DNA of 64,000 bases, from the NCBI GenBank assembly GCA_963740055.1, contig CAVUCL010000005.1, positions 186,001 to 250,000 of the forward strand, in the 5' to 3' direction. The notes under the pieces were generated by a model. It saw only the letters and a list, made by a program, of their open reading frames with translations. It was not told the origin of the DNA and ran no database searches. Position numbers and translations under genes: made by a program. Below are positions 24,664 through 32,618 of the stretch, piece after piece. Positions within the stretch are counted from its first letter, which is position 1; each line of letters opens with the position of its first letter. The DNA comes from WHSW01 sp963740055. GTDB taxonomy: Bacteria > Actinomycetota > Thermoleophilia > Solirubrobacterales > 70-9.

Positions 24664-25571
24664 GCCCGGGCGCCGCCGCGGCGGGGTCGCCGGCGATAGC
24701 CTGCGCCTGGTGCGCGGCGCCATTCGACGAGTCGACCGCTCGCCTCGCCGGACGCGCGGTCTGCGGCCGCTGTGGCGCCGAGACGACCGACCCGCAGCCG
24801 ACCGAGGCCGAGCTCGACCACGCCTACGGCGACTGGTACCGGCCCGGGGGCGGGCGCTTCGCCGGTCCGCTCGACCTGATGCTCGCCCGGGCGCGCGCCT
24901 GGCCGGCGCGGCGGATCGACGAGATCGCGCCCCCGGGCCCGGTGCTCGACGTCGGCTCCGGCGACGGGACGATGCTGCGGGCGCTGCGCGCCCGCGGGCG
25001 CGAGGCGACCGGGGTCGAGCGTGAGCCGAGCGGTGACGGCGTCGTCGCCGGCGACGTCCGCGAGCTCGATGGCGAGTGGGCGGCGATCGTCTTCTGGCAC
25101 TCGCTCGAGCACCTGCGCGACGCCGGCGCGGCGCTCGAGCACGCGGTCGGCCTGCTCGCGCCGGGCGCGGTGCTCGTGATCGCGATCCCGGATCGCTCGG
25201 CGCTCCAGGCGCGCGCCTTCGGCGAGCGCTGGCTCGCGCTCGACCTCCCGCGCCACCTCGTCCACGTCCCCGGGGCGGCGCTGCTGGCGTCGATCCGCGG
25301 CCACGGGCTCGAGCTCGTGCGGGTGAGCCACTGGCGCGGTGGCCAGGTCGTCTTCGGCTGGCTGCACGGGCTGGTAGGGGCGCTCTCGGGGATCGACCTC
25401 TACGACGCGATCCGCCGGCCGGCCGCGCGCCGGGCGCGGCTCGGCGCCGGGCGCCGGGCGCTGGCGCTGGCGCTCGCGGTCGCGCTCGCCCCGGTCGCGC
25501 TCGCCGCCGCCGCGGTCGAGGTCGCAGCCGGGCGCAGCGCCAGCCTCTACGTCGAGGCGCGCCGTGGCTGA
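24654..25571 (+). CDS. SAM methyltransferase with N-terminal zinc ribbon
   Basis: About 305 aa. A CAWC...CGRC zinc ribbon lies at residues 18-45, followed by a DWYRPGGGRF linker. The class I core is LDVGSGDGTMLRALRARGREATGVERE with WHSLEHLRDAGAALEHAVG, then IPDRSALQARAFGERWLALDLPRHLVH, closely similar in plan to the 11620-12555 protein. The C-terminus has one or two hydrophobic helices (ALALALAVALAPVALAAAA), which suggests membrane association. The only in-frame start that keeps the ribbon is GTG 24654, inside the guaA 3' end. It overlaps the next GT2 by 8 nt. Sugar methylation is inferred from family and context. Confidence 0.78.
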   Translation: MGVGPGAAAAGSPAIACAWCAAPFDESTARLAGRAVCGRCGAETTDPQPTEAELDHAYGDWYRPGGGRFAGPLDLMLARARAWPARRIDEIAPPGPVLDVGSGDGTMLRALRARGREATGVEREPSGDGVVAGDVRELDGEWAAIVFWHSLEHLRDAGAALEHAVGLLAPGAVLVIAIPDRSALQARAFGERWLALDLPRHLVHVPGAALLASIRGHGLELVRVSHWRGGQVVFGWLHGLVGALSGIDLYDAIRRPAARRARLGAGRRALALALAVALAPVALAAAAVEVAAGRSASLYVEARRG

Positions 25572-26313
25572 GCCGGCGGGCGGCCGGGTCGCGGTCGTGA
25601 TGCCGGCGCTGAACGCCGCCCGCACGCTCGAGGCGACCGTCTCCGGGGTCCCGCGCGAGATCGTCGACGACCTGATCCTCGTCGACGACAAGTCGACCGA
25701 CGACACGCTCGAGATCGCCCGCCGGCTCGGCGTCGACGTGATCTGGCATCCGCACAACGCGGGCTACGGGGCGAACCAGAAGACCTGCTACCTCGAGGCG
25801 CTCCAGCGCGACGCCGAGATCGTCGTCATGTTGCACCCCGACGGCCAGTACGAGCCCGGGCTGATCCCGAAGCTGATCGAGCCGATCCGCGCCGGGCGCG
25901 CCGACCTCGTGCTCGGCTCGCGGATGGTCGAGGCGGGCGCCGCGCGCGCCGCCGGGATGCCGCTCTACAAGCGGGTGGCCAACCGCGTCCTGACCACGGT
26001 CGAGAACCGCGTCCTCGGGACCGAGCTCACCGACCTGCACACCGGCTATCGCGCCTACTCGCGCGCCTTTTTGCTCGGGGTCCCGTTCCTGCGCAACGCC
26101 GCCGACTTCAGCTTCGACTCCGAGCTGCTGATGCAGGCGGCGCACTTCGGCTTCCGGATCGCCGAGGTGCCGGCGCGCACCCGCTACTTCACCGACGCTT
26201 CCTCGATCGGCTTCTGGCCCGCCTCGGTCTACGGCGTGAAGACGCTGCTCGCCGCCGAGCGCCTGATCCTGCATCGCCGCGGGATCGTCCGCTCGCGCAA
26301 GTACGCGCCCTAG
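25564..26313 (+). CDS. Glycosyltransferase family 2 (dolichol-phosphate-mannose-synthase-like)
   Basis: A 249-aa GT-A enzyme. It has VAVVMPALNAARTLEATV, LILVDDKSTDDTLEIA, the loop HPHNAGYGANQKTCYLEAL and the metal-site motif VVMLHPDGQYEPGLIPKLI, then GSRMVE and the acceptor segment LHTGYRAYSRAFL. No C-terminal TM pair follows, unlike the 15917 gene. This group typically charges polyprenyl phosphate or builds glycolipids. GTG start overlaps the methyltransferase stop by 8 nt. The product is compatible with the flippase encoded convergently next to it. Confidence 0.86.
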   Translation: MAEPAGGRVAVVMPALNAARTLEATVSGVPREIVDDLILVDDKSTDDTLEIARRLGVDVIWHPHNAGYGANQKTCYLEALQRDAEIVVMLHPDGQYEPGLIPKLIEPIRAGRADLVLGSRMVEAGAARAAGMPLYKRVANRVLTTVENRVLGTELTDLHTGYRAYSRAFLLGVPFLRNAADFSFDSELLMQAAHFGFRIAEVPARTRYFTDASSIGFWPASVYGVKTLLAAERLILHRRGIVRSRKYAP

Positions 26314-26319
26314 GCACTA

Positions 26320-27699
26320 CTACCCGATCTCGTCGACCGCGGCCAGCCGCGCCTCGATCTCGCGCGCGGAGCCGGGTTCGAGCGCGTCGGCGCCCACCGG
26401 GCGCGGCTGCGCGTAGAGCAGATAGAGCAGTCCCGCGAGCAGCGCCGCGGCGCCGGCGAAGCCGACCTCGACCGTGCGGTAGGGATCGAGCGGCGCGATC
26501 AGGTTCCAGGCGACGAAGCCGAGCGCGCAGACCACCCAGCAGGCCGCGGCGCGGCGCGCCTGGCCCTGGGCGAGCGCCGCCTGGTTGAGCGCCGCGCCCG
26601 AGAGGTAGAAGCCCATCCCGACGGCGACGATCGCGAGCCCGAGCCGGTCGTAGGAGAACTTGTCGCCGAACGCGAGCTGCATCACCTCGGGACCGATCGC
26701 GAGCACCCCGACCGTGGTCGCGGCGGCGAACCCGGCGATCGTCAGCAGGGTCGTGTTGACCGACATCCGAAACGCGTCGCGCCCGGTGGTGTCGCCGCGG
26801 GCGCGCAGCCGGGTCAGGTGCGGGAGCAGGCTCGCGGCGATCGCCTGGAACAGGACCAGCGGCGCGCGGGCGACCATCAGCACGTTGAAGATGAACCCGG
26901 CCGCGGCGGCGCCCTCGGTCGCGCGGACGAAGAGCGCCCCGGAGCTGACGATGATCTGCTCGCTGAGCATCATCAGCAGCACCGCGGCGGCGAAGGCGCC
27001 CCCGCGCGAGAGCGTGAACTCGGGCTCGGCCGCCGCTCCGGGGCCGGCGGCGGCGGGCGGCGGCGGCGGTGCGGGACGGCGGCGGCGAAGCGCGAACGGC
27101 ATCACCGCGAGGCTCGCGAACGGCGCCGCGGCGATCCCGAGCGCGACCACGTCGATGCCCTCGTAGATGCCGACGGCGACCGCGAGCGCGAACAGCAGAC
27201 GCGAGCCGCCCTCGAGCACGAGCAGGGTGGAGTAGAGGCCGAACTGGCGGCGCCCGGCGAGGAAGCCGCGGGCGAAGTAGGCGCCGCCGAAGCCGAGCAT
27301 CGAGACCACCAGAACCCAGAACAGGACCTCGCCGCCCTCGAGCAGGTTGTCGGTGATCGGACCGTGGAGGGCGAGCAGGACCGCCACCGCGGCGACCGAG
27401 ACCGCGCCCTGGATCGTCGCCGCGACCCGGAGTACGTGGCCGGTGTCCTCGCCGACCTGCTCGCGCTCGGCCAGCGTCCGCGAGAGCAGCTGCTCGATCG
27501 GGCGAAACAGGGTCGACGCGGCGACGAAGACGACCGACCACAGCACGACGATCTCGCCGTACTCCTCCTTCGAGAGCGTGTGCGAGGCGATCGCGAAGAA
27601 CGCGTAGGCGAGCAGCCCGGCGGAGCCCAGCGCGAGCGTGAGCATCCCGGCGGAGCGCCCGTAGCTGCGGGTCTCCTCGACTGCGCTCCCCCGGCTCAT
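26320..27699 (-). CDS. Oligosaccharide flippase-like MOP-family membrane protein
   Basis: A ~459-aa membrane protein of the PST/MOP group. Paired TM helices begin GMLTLALGSAGLLAYAFFAIA, followed by the family's LSKEEYGEIVVLWSVVF. STLFRPIEQLLSRTLAER is the conserved cytosolic loop, and further spans run to the C-terminus. A Pro/Ala-rich insertion near residue 215 (RRRRPAPPPPP) separates the halves. ATG 27699 is chosen over GTG 27708 because a TACCGT box is 7 nt upstream. It faces the GT2 gene with only 6 bp between stops. It probably exports a lipid-linked glycan; it is not closely similar to the 5944 flippase. Confidence 0.84.
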   Translation of the reverse strand: MSRGSAVEETRSYGRSAGMLTLALGSAGLLAYAFFAIASHTLSKEEYGEIVVLWSVVFVAASTLFRPIEQLLSRTLAEREQVGEDTGHVLRVAATIQGAVSVAAVAVLLALHGPITDNLLEGGEVLFWVLVVSMLGFGGAYFARGFLAGRRQFGLYSTLLVLEGGSRLLFALAVAVGIYEGIDVVALGIAAAPFASLAVMPFALRRRRPAPPPPPAAAGPGAAAEPEFTLSRGGAFAAAVLLMMLSEQIIVSSGALFVRATEGAAAAGFIFNVLMVARAPLVLFQAIAASLLPHLTRLRARGDTTGRDAFRMSVNTTLLTIAGFAAATTVGVLAIGPEVMQLAFGDKFSYDRLGLAIVAVGMGFYLSGAALNQAALAQGQARRAAACWVVCALGFVAWNLIAPLDPYRTVEVGFAGAAALLAGLLYLLYAQPRPVGADALEPGSAREIEARLAAVDEIG

Positions 27700-27706
27700 C
27701 GGCGCC

Positions 27707-27712
27707 ACGGTA
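27707..27712 (-). promoter_or_regulatory. -10 box TACCGT for the 27699 gene
   Basis: TACCGT on the minus strand, 7 nt before the ATG at 27699. Confidence 0.42.
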
Positions 27713-27724
27713 CCCGAGGCCGGG

Positions 27725-28546
27725 TCAGGAGAAGCGGTCCCAGGCGCGCAGCGCCGAGGCCGGGTCGCGCGGGGCCGAGCGCCGGTAGCCGCGGGGCCAG
27801 AGCTCGAAGTGAAGCTGGCAGAACTCGCTCCGGGCGTTGCCGGTCCTGCCGACCGCGCCGATCCGCTCGCCGGTGCGCACCCGGTCGCCGTCGGCGTGCG
27901 GGGACGGGGCCTCGAGGTGGGCGTAGAAGTGGTCGTGGCGGGTCGCGCGGCCGTCGATCAGGAGCCAGTACCCATAGAGCGCGTCGCTGTAGCCGCGCGC
28001 CTGCACCCGGCCGCCGCGCGCCGCCAGCAGCGTGGTGCCGCAGCCCGCGGGCAGGTCCTGTCCCTCGTGCACGCGCCCGCCGGAGCGCGGTTCCCCGAAG
28101 CGGTCGCCGTAGGAGTGCGCGCCGGCGACCGGGAAGCGGTGGTCGTGGAATTCGAAGCGCCCCGCGGCGGCGCCGCGGTGCCCCGCCGGCCCGACCCGGA
28201 ACTCATAGGCGCCGTCGGCCGGCACCCCGCCGTCGGCGCGCCGGCCGTCCCAGCGGCGCTCGTGGAAGCGCCCCGGTCGCAGGTCGCGCTCGATCCAGCG
28301 CCGCACCGCGCGGTCGCTGCCGGCGCGGACGACGCGGATCACGAGGTCGAGCCGGCGCTCGGCGGCGAACGAGTAGCGCAGCCGCGGCGCCCGGGCGCCG
28401 TCGAAGAACGCGGTCTGCGGGCGCACCATCGCCTTGCCGAGCTCGAACCCGGCGCCGGTCGGGCGCTCGCCGGCGGCGGCTGTCGCCGAGAGGGTCGCGA
28501 GCGCGACCGCTGCGCCGAGCGCAAGCCCGCGGCCGAGGTGCCGCAC
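27725..28546 (-). CDS. Secreted M23/LytM-like protein, catalytic His replaced by Gln
   Basis: A 273-aa secreted protein. It has a signal peptide (LGRGLALGAAVALATLSATAAA), a ~100-residue beta-rich region with WDGRRADGGVPADGAYEFRV (FlgD-Ig-like), then an M23 peptidase fold with HEGQDLPAGCGTTLLAARGG (the HxxxD zinc motif), HDHFYAHLEAPSPHADGDRV and QLHFELWP. In active LytM enzymes the last motif is HxH, whose first His is catalytic; here it is Q-L-H. It may be an inactive or regulatory wall-binding protein. GTG overlaps the TAG of the upstream M23 paralogue by one base, so it is the second gene behind the riboswitch. It ends WDRFS, like WDAWS in the paralogue, which indicates tandem duplication. 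Confidence 0.82.
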   Translation of the reverse strand: MRHLGRGLALGAAVALATLSATAAAGERPTGAGFELGKAMVRPQTAFFDGARAPRLRYSFAAERRLDLVIRVVRAGSDRAVRRWIERDLRPGRFHERRWDGRRADGGVPADGAYEFRVGPAGHRGAAAGRFEFHDHRFPVAGAHSYGDRFGEPRSGGRVHEGQDLPAGCGTTLLAARGGRVQARGYSDALYGYWLLIDGRATRHDHFYAHLEAPSPHADGDRVRTGERIGAVGRTGNARSEFCQLHFELWPRGYRRSAPRDPASALRAWDRFS

Positions 28547-29700
28547 TAGCTCCAGGCGTCCCAGGCGCGCAGCATCTTCGCGACGCTTGCCAGCGCCTCG
28601 CCGCCCTCGTACCAGCCCGGCGCCGACCAGGCCTCGAAGTGCAGGTGGCACCCGGACGCGTTGCCGCTGTCGCCGACGACGCCGATCCGCTGCCCGGTCC
28701 GCACCCGGGCGCCGGCGCGCAGCGGCGAGCGCTCGCGCAGGTGGGCGTACATGTGGTCGGTGCCGGTCCCGCGCCCATCGATGACCAGGTAGTTGCCGGC
28801 GGCGCTGTGGGTCTTGTTGAACTGGACCCGGCCGCCGCGGGCGGCGACCAGCGGCGTGCCGCACTTCGCGAACACGTCCTGGCCCTGGTGATTGCGCCCG
28901 GCGCCGTAGCCGTCGCCGAAGTCGTGGCGGCCCCGGACCGGGAACCGGAAGCGGTGAAAGCGAAAGCGCGCGTCGACGGTCGTCTCCGCCGCGCCTCCGG
29001 CGACGGCGCCGATCCGGAACCGGTAGTCGCCGTTGGGGGCGATCGCGCCGGTCGCGGTGCGGCCGTTCCAGGATGCGCGGTTGAGCGCGCTCGGCTCGGC
29101 GCCGGGCTCGACCCAGGAGCGGACCACCTCGCGCGTGCGGCGGTCGATCACCTCGACCCGGATGTCGGTCGCCTGCTTGCCCTGGAACAGATAGGAGACC
29201 CGCGGGCGGCGGATGCCGTCGAAGTAGGTCTTGCGCGGGGTCGCTTCGGCCGAGGTGAGCTTGAACTCGCCCACGTCCGGGATTTGCGACACCCCGACGA
29301 TCTTCAGCGGCTCGTCGGCGGGCGTCTCGCTCTCGCTTCCGTAGGCGTCGACCTTGACCGTCCCGGTGACCGCGCCCTCGGGGACCTCGGCCTCGACCGC
29401 GAGCTCGCCGACCGAGCCGGGCTCGACCGCGATCCGCCCGACCTTGCCGGCGAACAACACGCTGGTGGTCTCGCCGAGGTCCTGGCCCTCGAGCCGTACC
29501 CGTGACCCCTCCGCGGCGATCCGCTCGCCGGCACAGCTCTCGACGCAGACGACGCGGTCGAGCGCGGGCGGGTCGGGCGAGGCGACCCCGCCGCCCCCGC
29601 TGGCGCTCGCGATCCCGGCGCCGACGCAGATCGTCGCTCCAGCGACGCCGACCCCGATCAGTTTTCGCCATCCGCGCCCGCTGGGCGCCGCCGGCTGCAT
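28546..29700 (-). CDS. Secreted M23-family peptidoglycan endopeptidase
   Basis: A 384-aa secreted wall hydrolase. A signal sequence (LIGVGVAGATICVGAGIASA) is followed by an IPT/TIG-like Ig domain (about residues 45-140, with AAEGSRVRLEGQDLGETTSV), a FlgD-Ig-like domain with NRASWNGRTATGAIAPNGDY, and an M23 domain. The zinc motifs are intact: HQGQDVFAKCGTP, TDHMYAHLRERSPL and GCHLHFEAW. It cleaves peptide cross-links of peptidoglycan. ATG at 29700 follows AGAGAGGG at the end of a c-di-AMP-type riboswitch leader, so expression should respond to c-di-AMP. That is the known pattern for actinobacterial wall hydrolases. Confidence 0.88.
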   Translation of the reverse strand: MQPAAPSGRGWRKLIGVGVAGATICVGAGIASASGGGGVASPDPPALDRVVCVESCAGERIAAEGSRVRLEGQDLGETTSVLFAGKVGRIAVEPGSVGELAVEAEVPEGAVTGTVKVDAYGSESETPADEPLKIVGVSQIPDVGEFKLTSAEATPRKTYFDGIRRPRVSYLFQGKQATDIRVEVIDRRTREVVRSWVEPGAEPSALNRASWNGRTATGAIAPNGDYRFRIGAVAGGAAETTVDARFRFHRFRFPVRGRHDFGDGYGAGRNHQGQDVFAKCGTPLVAARGGRVQFNKTHSAAGNYLVIDGRGTGTDHMYAHLRERSPLRAGARVRTGQRIGVVGDSGNASGCHLHFEAWSAPGWYEGGEALASVAKMLRAWDAWS

Positions 29701-29720
29701 CCGTCTCGCCCTCTCTTTCT

Positions 29721-29871
29721 CGAGCCTGCGGGGTTAGCTGACGGGCTCGCGCCGAAAGAGCGGCGCTACGGGCCATATGTACGTGACCCGACTCGCCCCT
29801 GGGTCGGCAATTCGACGCCGACCCAACGGTTCCCCCGCTTCCGCGCAGAGCAACGCGGAATTCGGCAGGTG
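29721..29871 (-). promoter_or_regulatory. c-di-AMP (ydaO/yuaA-type) riboswitch
   Basis: The minus-strand leader of the M23 operon contains the conserved blocks of this class in order: ACCTGCCGAA (29870-29861), GCGGGGGAACC (29838-29828), AGGGGCGAGTCGGGT (29800-29786) and the hallmark 3' block GAGCCCGTCAGCTAACC with GCAGGCTCG (29748-29721). Variable stems sit between the blocks. Binding of c-di-AMP turns genes off in characterised members. No terminator is seen before the ATG, so control may act on translation or through an overlapping structure. It fills half of the 307-bp gap 29701-30007. Confidence 0.92.
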
Positions 29872-29881
29872 TTGCGGCGCC

Positions 29882-29887
29882 AGTATA
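29882..29887 (-). promoter_or_regulatory. -10 box TATACT of the riboswitch-M23 operon
   Basis: TATACT on the minus strand in TTATACTGG. It predicts a start near 29875, just before the first conserved riboswitch block. Confidence 0.6.
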
Positions 29888-29931
29888 AGTCGGTGCCCGG
29901 CGGCCGTCGCGCCGGTTTCGAGCGGCGCCCT

Positions 29932-29937
29932 CTATCA
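29932..29937 (+). promoter_or_regulatory. -10 box TATCAT upstream of rplM
   Basis: TATCAT within CTCTATCATCTTCC on the plus strand, divergent from the riboswitch promoter. A start near 29944 would give a ~64-nt GC-rich rplM leader with no evident SD better than GCGAGA at 29996. Confidence 0.4.
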
Positions 29938-30007
29938 TCTTCCGGCCGCGCCTGCCGGCCCCGCCGCGAGCGCGGCTTTCGCGCGTATCCAGGCGCGAGA
30001 TCGCAAG

Positions 30008-30442
30008 ATGAAGACCTACGTCGCAACACCCGAGAACCGCCAGCGCGACTGGTACGTGGTCGACGCCGAGGGCAAGACGCTCGGCCGCCTCGCGACCCAG
30101 ATCGCCGACATGCTGCGCGGCAAGCGCAAGCCCGAGTACACGCCCCACTGCGACACCGGCGACTTCGTCATCGTCGTCAACGCGGAGAAGATCGTCGTCA
30201 CCGGCAACAAGGGCAACGACAAGATCTACTTCCGCCACACCGGCTACCCGGGCGGGATCCGCTCGCGGACCCTGAACGAGATGCTCGAGCGCCGCCCCGA
30301 GGAAGTGATCCGCAAGGCCGTCCGCGGGATGCTTCCCCGCAACCGCCTCGCGCGCCAGCAGATCACCAAACTCAAGGTCTACGCCGGCCCCGACCACCCC
30401 CACGCCGCCCAGCAGCCGAAGCAGATGGAGATCGAAGCTTGA
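30008..30442 (+). CDS. rplM: 50S ribosomal protein L13
   Basis: A 144-aa large-subunit protein. MKTYVATPENRQRDWYVVDAEG, KTLGRLATQIADMLRGKRKP, YTPHCDTGDFVIVVNAEKI and the C-terminal MLPRNRLARQQITKLKVYAG are all canonical. ATG 30008 is the family start; a longer in-frame extension to 29777 is non-coding leader. It forms the usual L13-S9 pair, and its TGA (30440-30442) overlaps the rpsI ATG by one base. Confidence 0.97.
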   Translation: MKTYVATPENRQRDWYVVDAEGKTLGRLATQIADMLRGKRKPEYTPHCDTGDFVIVVNAEKIVVTGNKGNDKIYFRHTGYPGGIRSRTLNEMLERRPEEVIRKAVRGMLPRNRLARQQITKLKVYAGPDHPHAAQQPKQMEIEA

Positions 30443-31235
30443 TGAGTGACGAGAAGAGCAGAACGAGCAGAACGAGGAGAACGCGCAGCCCGAGGCGGAG
30501 GAGCAGCAGCCCGGAGAGGAGCAGGGAGCGGAGAGCACGGAGCAGGACGAGGGGGCCGCGGCCGAACCGCAGGACGCGGAGCCTTCAGCAGACCCCGCCG
30601 CTCCCGGACGCGAAGCGGAGGAAGCGGCGGGCGGTGATTCTCCGGGCGGTGATTCCCCGCCGAAGGCGAAGGATGTCGTCCCGGGTGCGGATCTGCAGCC
30701 GATCGACCTCGAGCCCGAGCGCGAGCTCAGCGCCGAGGAGAAGGCGCGACTCGAGGCCGAGGAGGAGGAGCGAGCGCGACTCGAGGCCGAGCGGGAGGCC
30801 GGCGACGAGCCGGTCGCGCGCAGCGGCCCCCAGGTCCAGATCGACGCCGACGCGTCGATCCAGGCGACCGGCAAGCGCAAGAGCTCGATCGCGCGAGTGA
30901 TCCTGCGCCCGGGCGACGGCACCTTCGTCGTCAACAGCAAGCCGCTCGACGAGTACTTCCCGCGCCAGAACCTGCGCTCGATGGCGCGCCAGCCACTGCT
31001 CACCGCCGGCTACGAGTCGACCGTCAACGTCCAGGTCCGCGTGCACGGCGGAGGGATCTCCGGCCAGGCCGGCGCCGTCCGCCACGGCGTCGCCCGCGCG
31101 CTCTGCGAGATCGACCCCGAGCTGCGCCCCGAGCTCAAGCGCCGCGGCCTCTTGACCCGCGACGCACGCGCCAAGGAGCGGCGCAAGGCGGGGCTGAAGA
31201 AGGCCCGTAAGCGGCCTCAGTTTTCTAAGCGTTAG
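30442..31235 (+). CDS. rpsI: 30S ribosomal protein S9 with long acidic N-terminal extension (apparent frameshift)
   Basis: The S9 core (about 30858-31235) is canonical: ATGKRKSSIARVILRPGDGTF, then the DEYFPRQNLRSMARQPL region, GISGQAGAVRHGVARAL and the C-terminal KKARKRPQFSKR that reaches the P-site tRNA. No ATG, GTG or TTG precedes the core in its own frame. That frame is open back to 30450 and encodes ~135 residues rich in Glu, Gln and Ala (EEQNEQNEENAQPEAEEQQ and so on). The ATG at 30442 (MSDE...) is in the next frame; adding one base near 30455 (AACGAG repeats) joins it to the acidic stretch. One missing base in the sequence is the simplest explanation. The extension is longer than I expect for actinobacterial S9. 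Confidence 0.85.
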
Positions 31236-31253
31236 ACCCGGCGCGGGCTGCCC

Positions 31254-32585
31254 ATGGCTCCGCCCAAGAAGCTGTTCGGGACCGACGGCGTGCGCGGGGT
31301 CGCGGGCGAGCTGCTGAATGCGGAGCTGGCGCTCGCGCTTGGGCATGCGGCGGCGGGAGAGGTGGCTGCGGAGCGCCCGCAGGTGCTGATCGTGCGCGAC
31401 ACGCGCGAGTCGGGGCCGATGCTCGAGTCGGCGCTCGCCGCCGGGATCGCCCAGGCCGGCGGCGACGCGTTCAGCGCCGGCGTCCTGCCGACGCCGGCCG
31501 CGTCGATCCTCGTCCGGCGGCTCGGGCTCGACCTCGCCGCGGTGATCTCGGCCTCGCACAACCCGTGGCGCGACAACGGGATCAAGTTCTTCGGCGCCGA
31601 CGGGCGCAAGCTCGGCGACGACGTCGAGGCGCGGATCGAGGCCGCGGTCGAGCGCATCCTCGAGCACCCCGAGCGTCCCGGCTCCGGGCCGCGCATCGGC
31701 CGGGTGCGCACGCTCGAGGGCGCGACCGACGACTACCTGCGCGAGCTCGCGACCGCGTTTCGGCTCGACCTCGACGGCCGCAAGGTGGTCCTCGACTGCG
31801 CGCACGGGGCCGCCCACCGCGCCGCGCCGGCGATCTTCGCCCGCCTCGGCGCGCAGGTGGAGACGATCGGGGCCGAGCCCGACGGGCGCAACATCAACGA
31901 CGGCTGCGGCTCGACCGAGCCCGGGGCGCTCGCGGAGCGCGTGCGCGCGAGCGGCGCCGCGATCGGGTTCGCGTTCGACGGCGACGGCGACCGGGTCGTC
32001 GCGGTCGACTCCGCGGGCGCGATTCGAGACGGGGACGAGCTGATCGCGCTGATCGCCGGCCACCTTCGCGAGCGCGGCCGGCTCGCCGGGGTCGCGGTCA
32101 CCGTGATGAGCAACTACGGTTTTCACAGCGCGATGGCGGACGCCGGGATCGAGGTCGCGACGACGCCGGTCGGCGACCGCAGCGTCGCGGCCGAGCTCGA
32201 GCGCCGCGAGTGGACCCTGGGCGGCGAGCAGTCGGGGCACCTGATCTGGACCGAGTTCGCCCCCACGGGCGACGGGATCGCCGCCGCGCTGCTCGCGCTC
32301 ACGGCGCTCGACGGCCGCGATCTCGCCGCCGTGCGCCCGATCGAGCGCCTGCCGCAGGTGCTCGAGAACGTCCGGGTCGCGGATCGCGACGCGATCGACG
32401 GCGCGACGGCCGTCTGGGAGCAGGTCGAGCGCGAGCACGAGGCGCTCGCCGGGCGCGGCCGGGTGCTCGTCCGCGCCTCGGGCACCGAGCCGCTGGTGCG
32501 GGTGATGGTCGAGGCCCCGGAGCAGGCCGAGGCGGAGCAGGTCTGCGCACGGCTGGTTGCCCTGGTCGAGCGCGAGCTGGGCTGA
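31254..32585 (+). CDS. glmM: Phosphoglucosamine mutase
   Basis: Converts glucosamine-6-phosphate to glucosamine-1-phosphate for UDP-GlcNAc synthesis. 443 aa, four domains: KKLFGTDGVRGVAGELLNAE at the start, the phosphoserine loop AAVISASHNPWRDNGIKFF, the Mg site FAFDGDGDRVVAVD, the sugar-binding GGEQSGHLIW, and the phosphate-binding VRASGTEPLVRVMVEAP. ATG 31254 lies 18 nt after rpsI. It precedes glmS, which makes its substrate, so the pair encodes consecutive steps feeding peptidoglycan and the surface glycans. Confidence 0.96.
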   Translation: MAPPKKLFGTDGVRGVAGELLNAELALALGHAAAGEVAAERPQVLIVRDTRESGPMLESALAAGIAQAGGDAFSAGVLPTPAASILVRRLGLDLAAVISASHNPWRDNGIKFFGADGRKLGDDVEARIEAAVERILEHPERPGSGPRIGRVRTLEGATDDYLRELATAFRLDLDGRKVVLDCAHGAAHRAAPAIFARLGAQVETIGAEPDGRNINDGCGSTEPGALAERVRASGAAIGFAFDGDGDRVVAVDSAGAIRDGDELIALIAGHLRERGRLAGVAVTVMSNYGFHSAMADAGIEVATTPVGDRSVAAELERREWTLGGEQSGHLIWTEFAPTGDGIAAALLALTALDGRDLAAVRPIERLPQVLENVRVADRDAIDGATAVWEQVEREHEALAGRGRVLVRASGTEPLVRVMVEAPEQAEAEQVCARLVALVERELG

Positions 32586-32618
32586 GCAAGCCGCCCGCTC
32601 TACCCTTAGCTGCCTCCC

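Noticed and set aside
24710..25024. ORF starting at GTG 24710, 7 nt after TAGCCT
   Set aside because: The promoter spacing is attractive but this frame gives a low-complexity Arg/Ala/Asp-rich product. The zinc-ribbon methyltransferase in the overlapping frame is clearly the real gene.
23035..26274. A 1079-codon minus-strand frame over guaA
   Set aside because: A GC-rich antisense artefact: no start context, no domains, and it covers four recognisable plus-strand genes.
29777..30007. N-terminal extension of L13
   Set aside because: In frame but absent from the L13 family. The segment is the divergent leader that holds the riboswitch and promoters.
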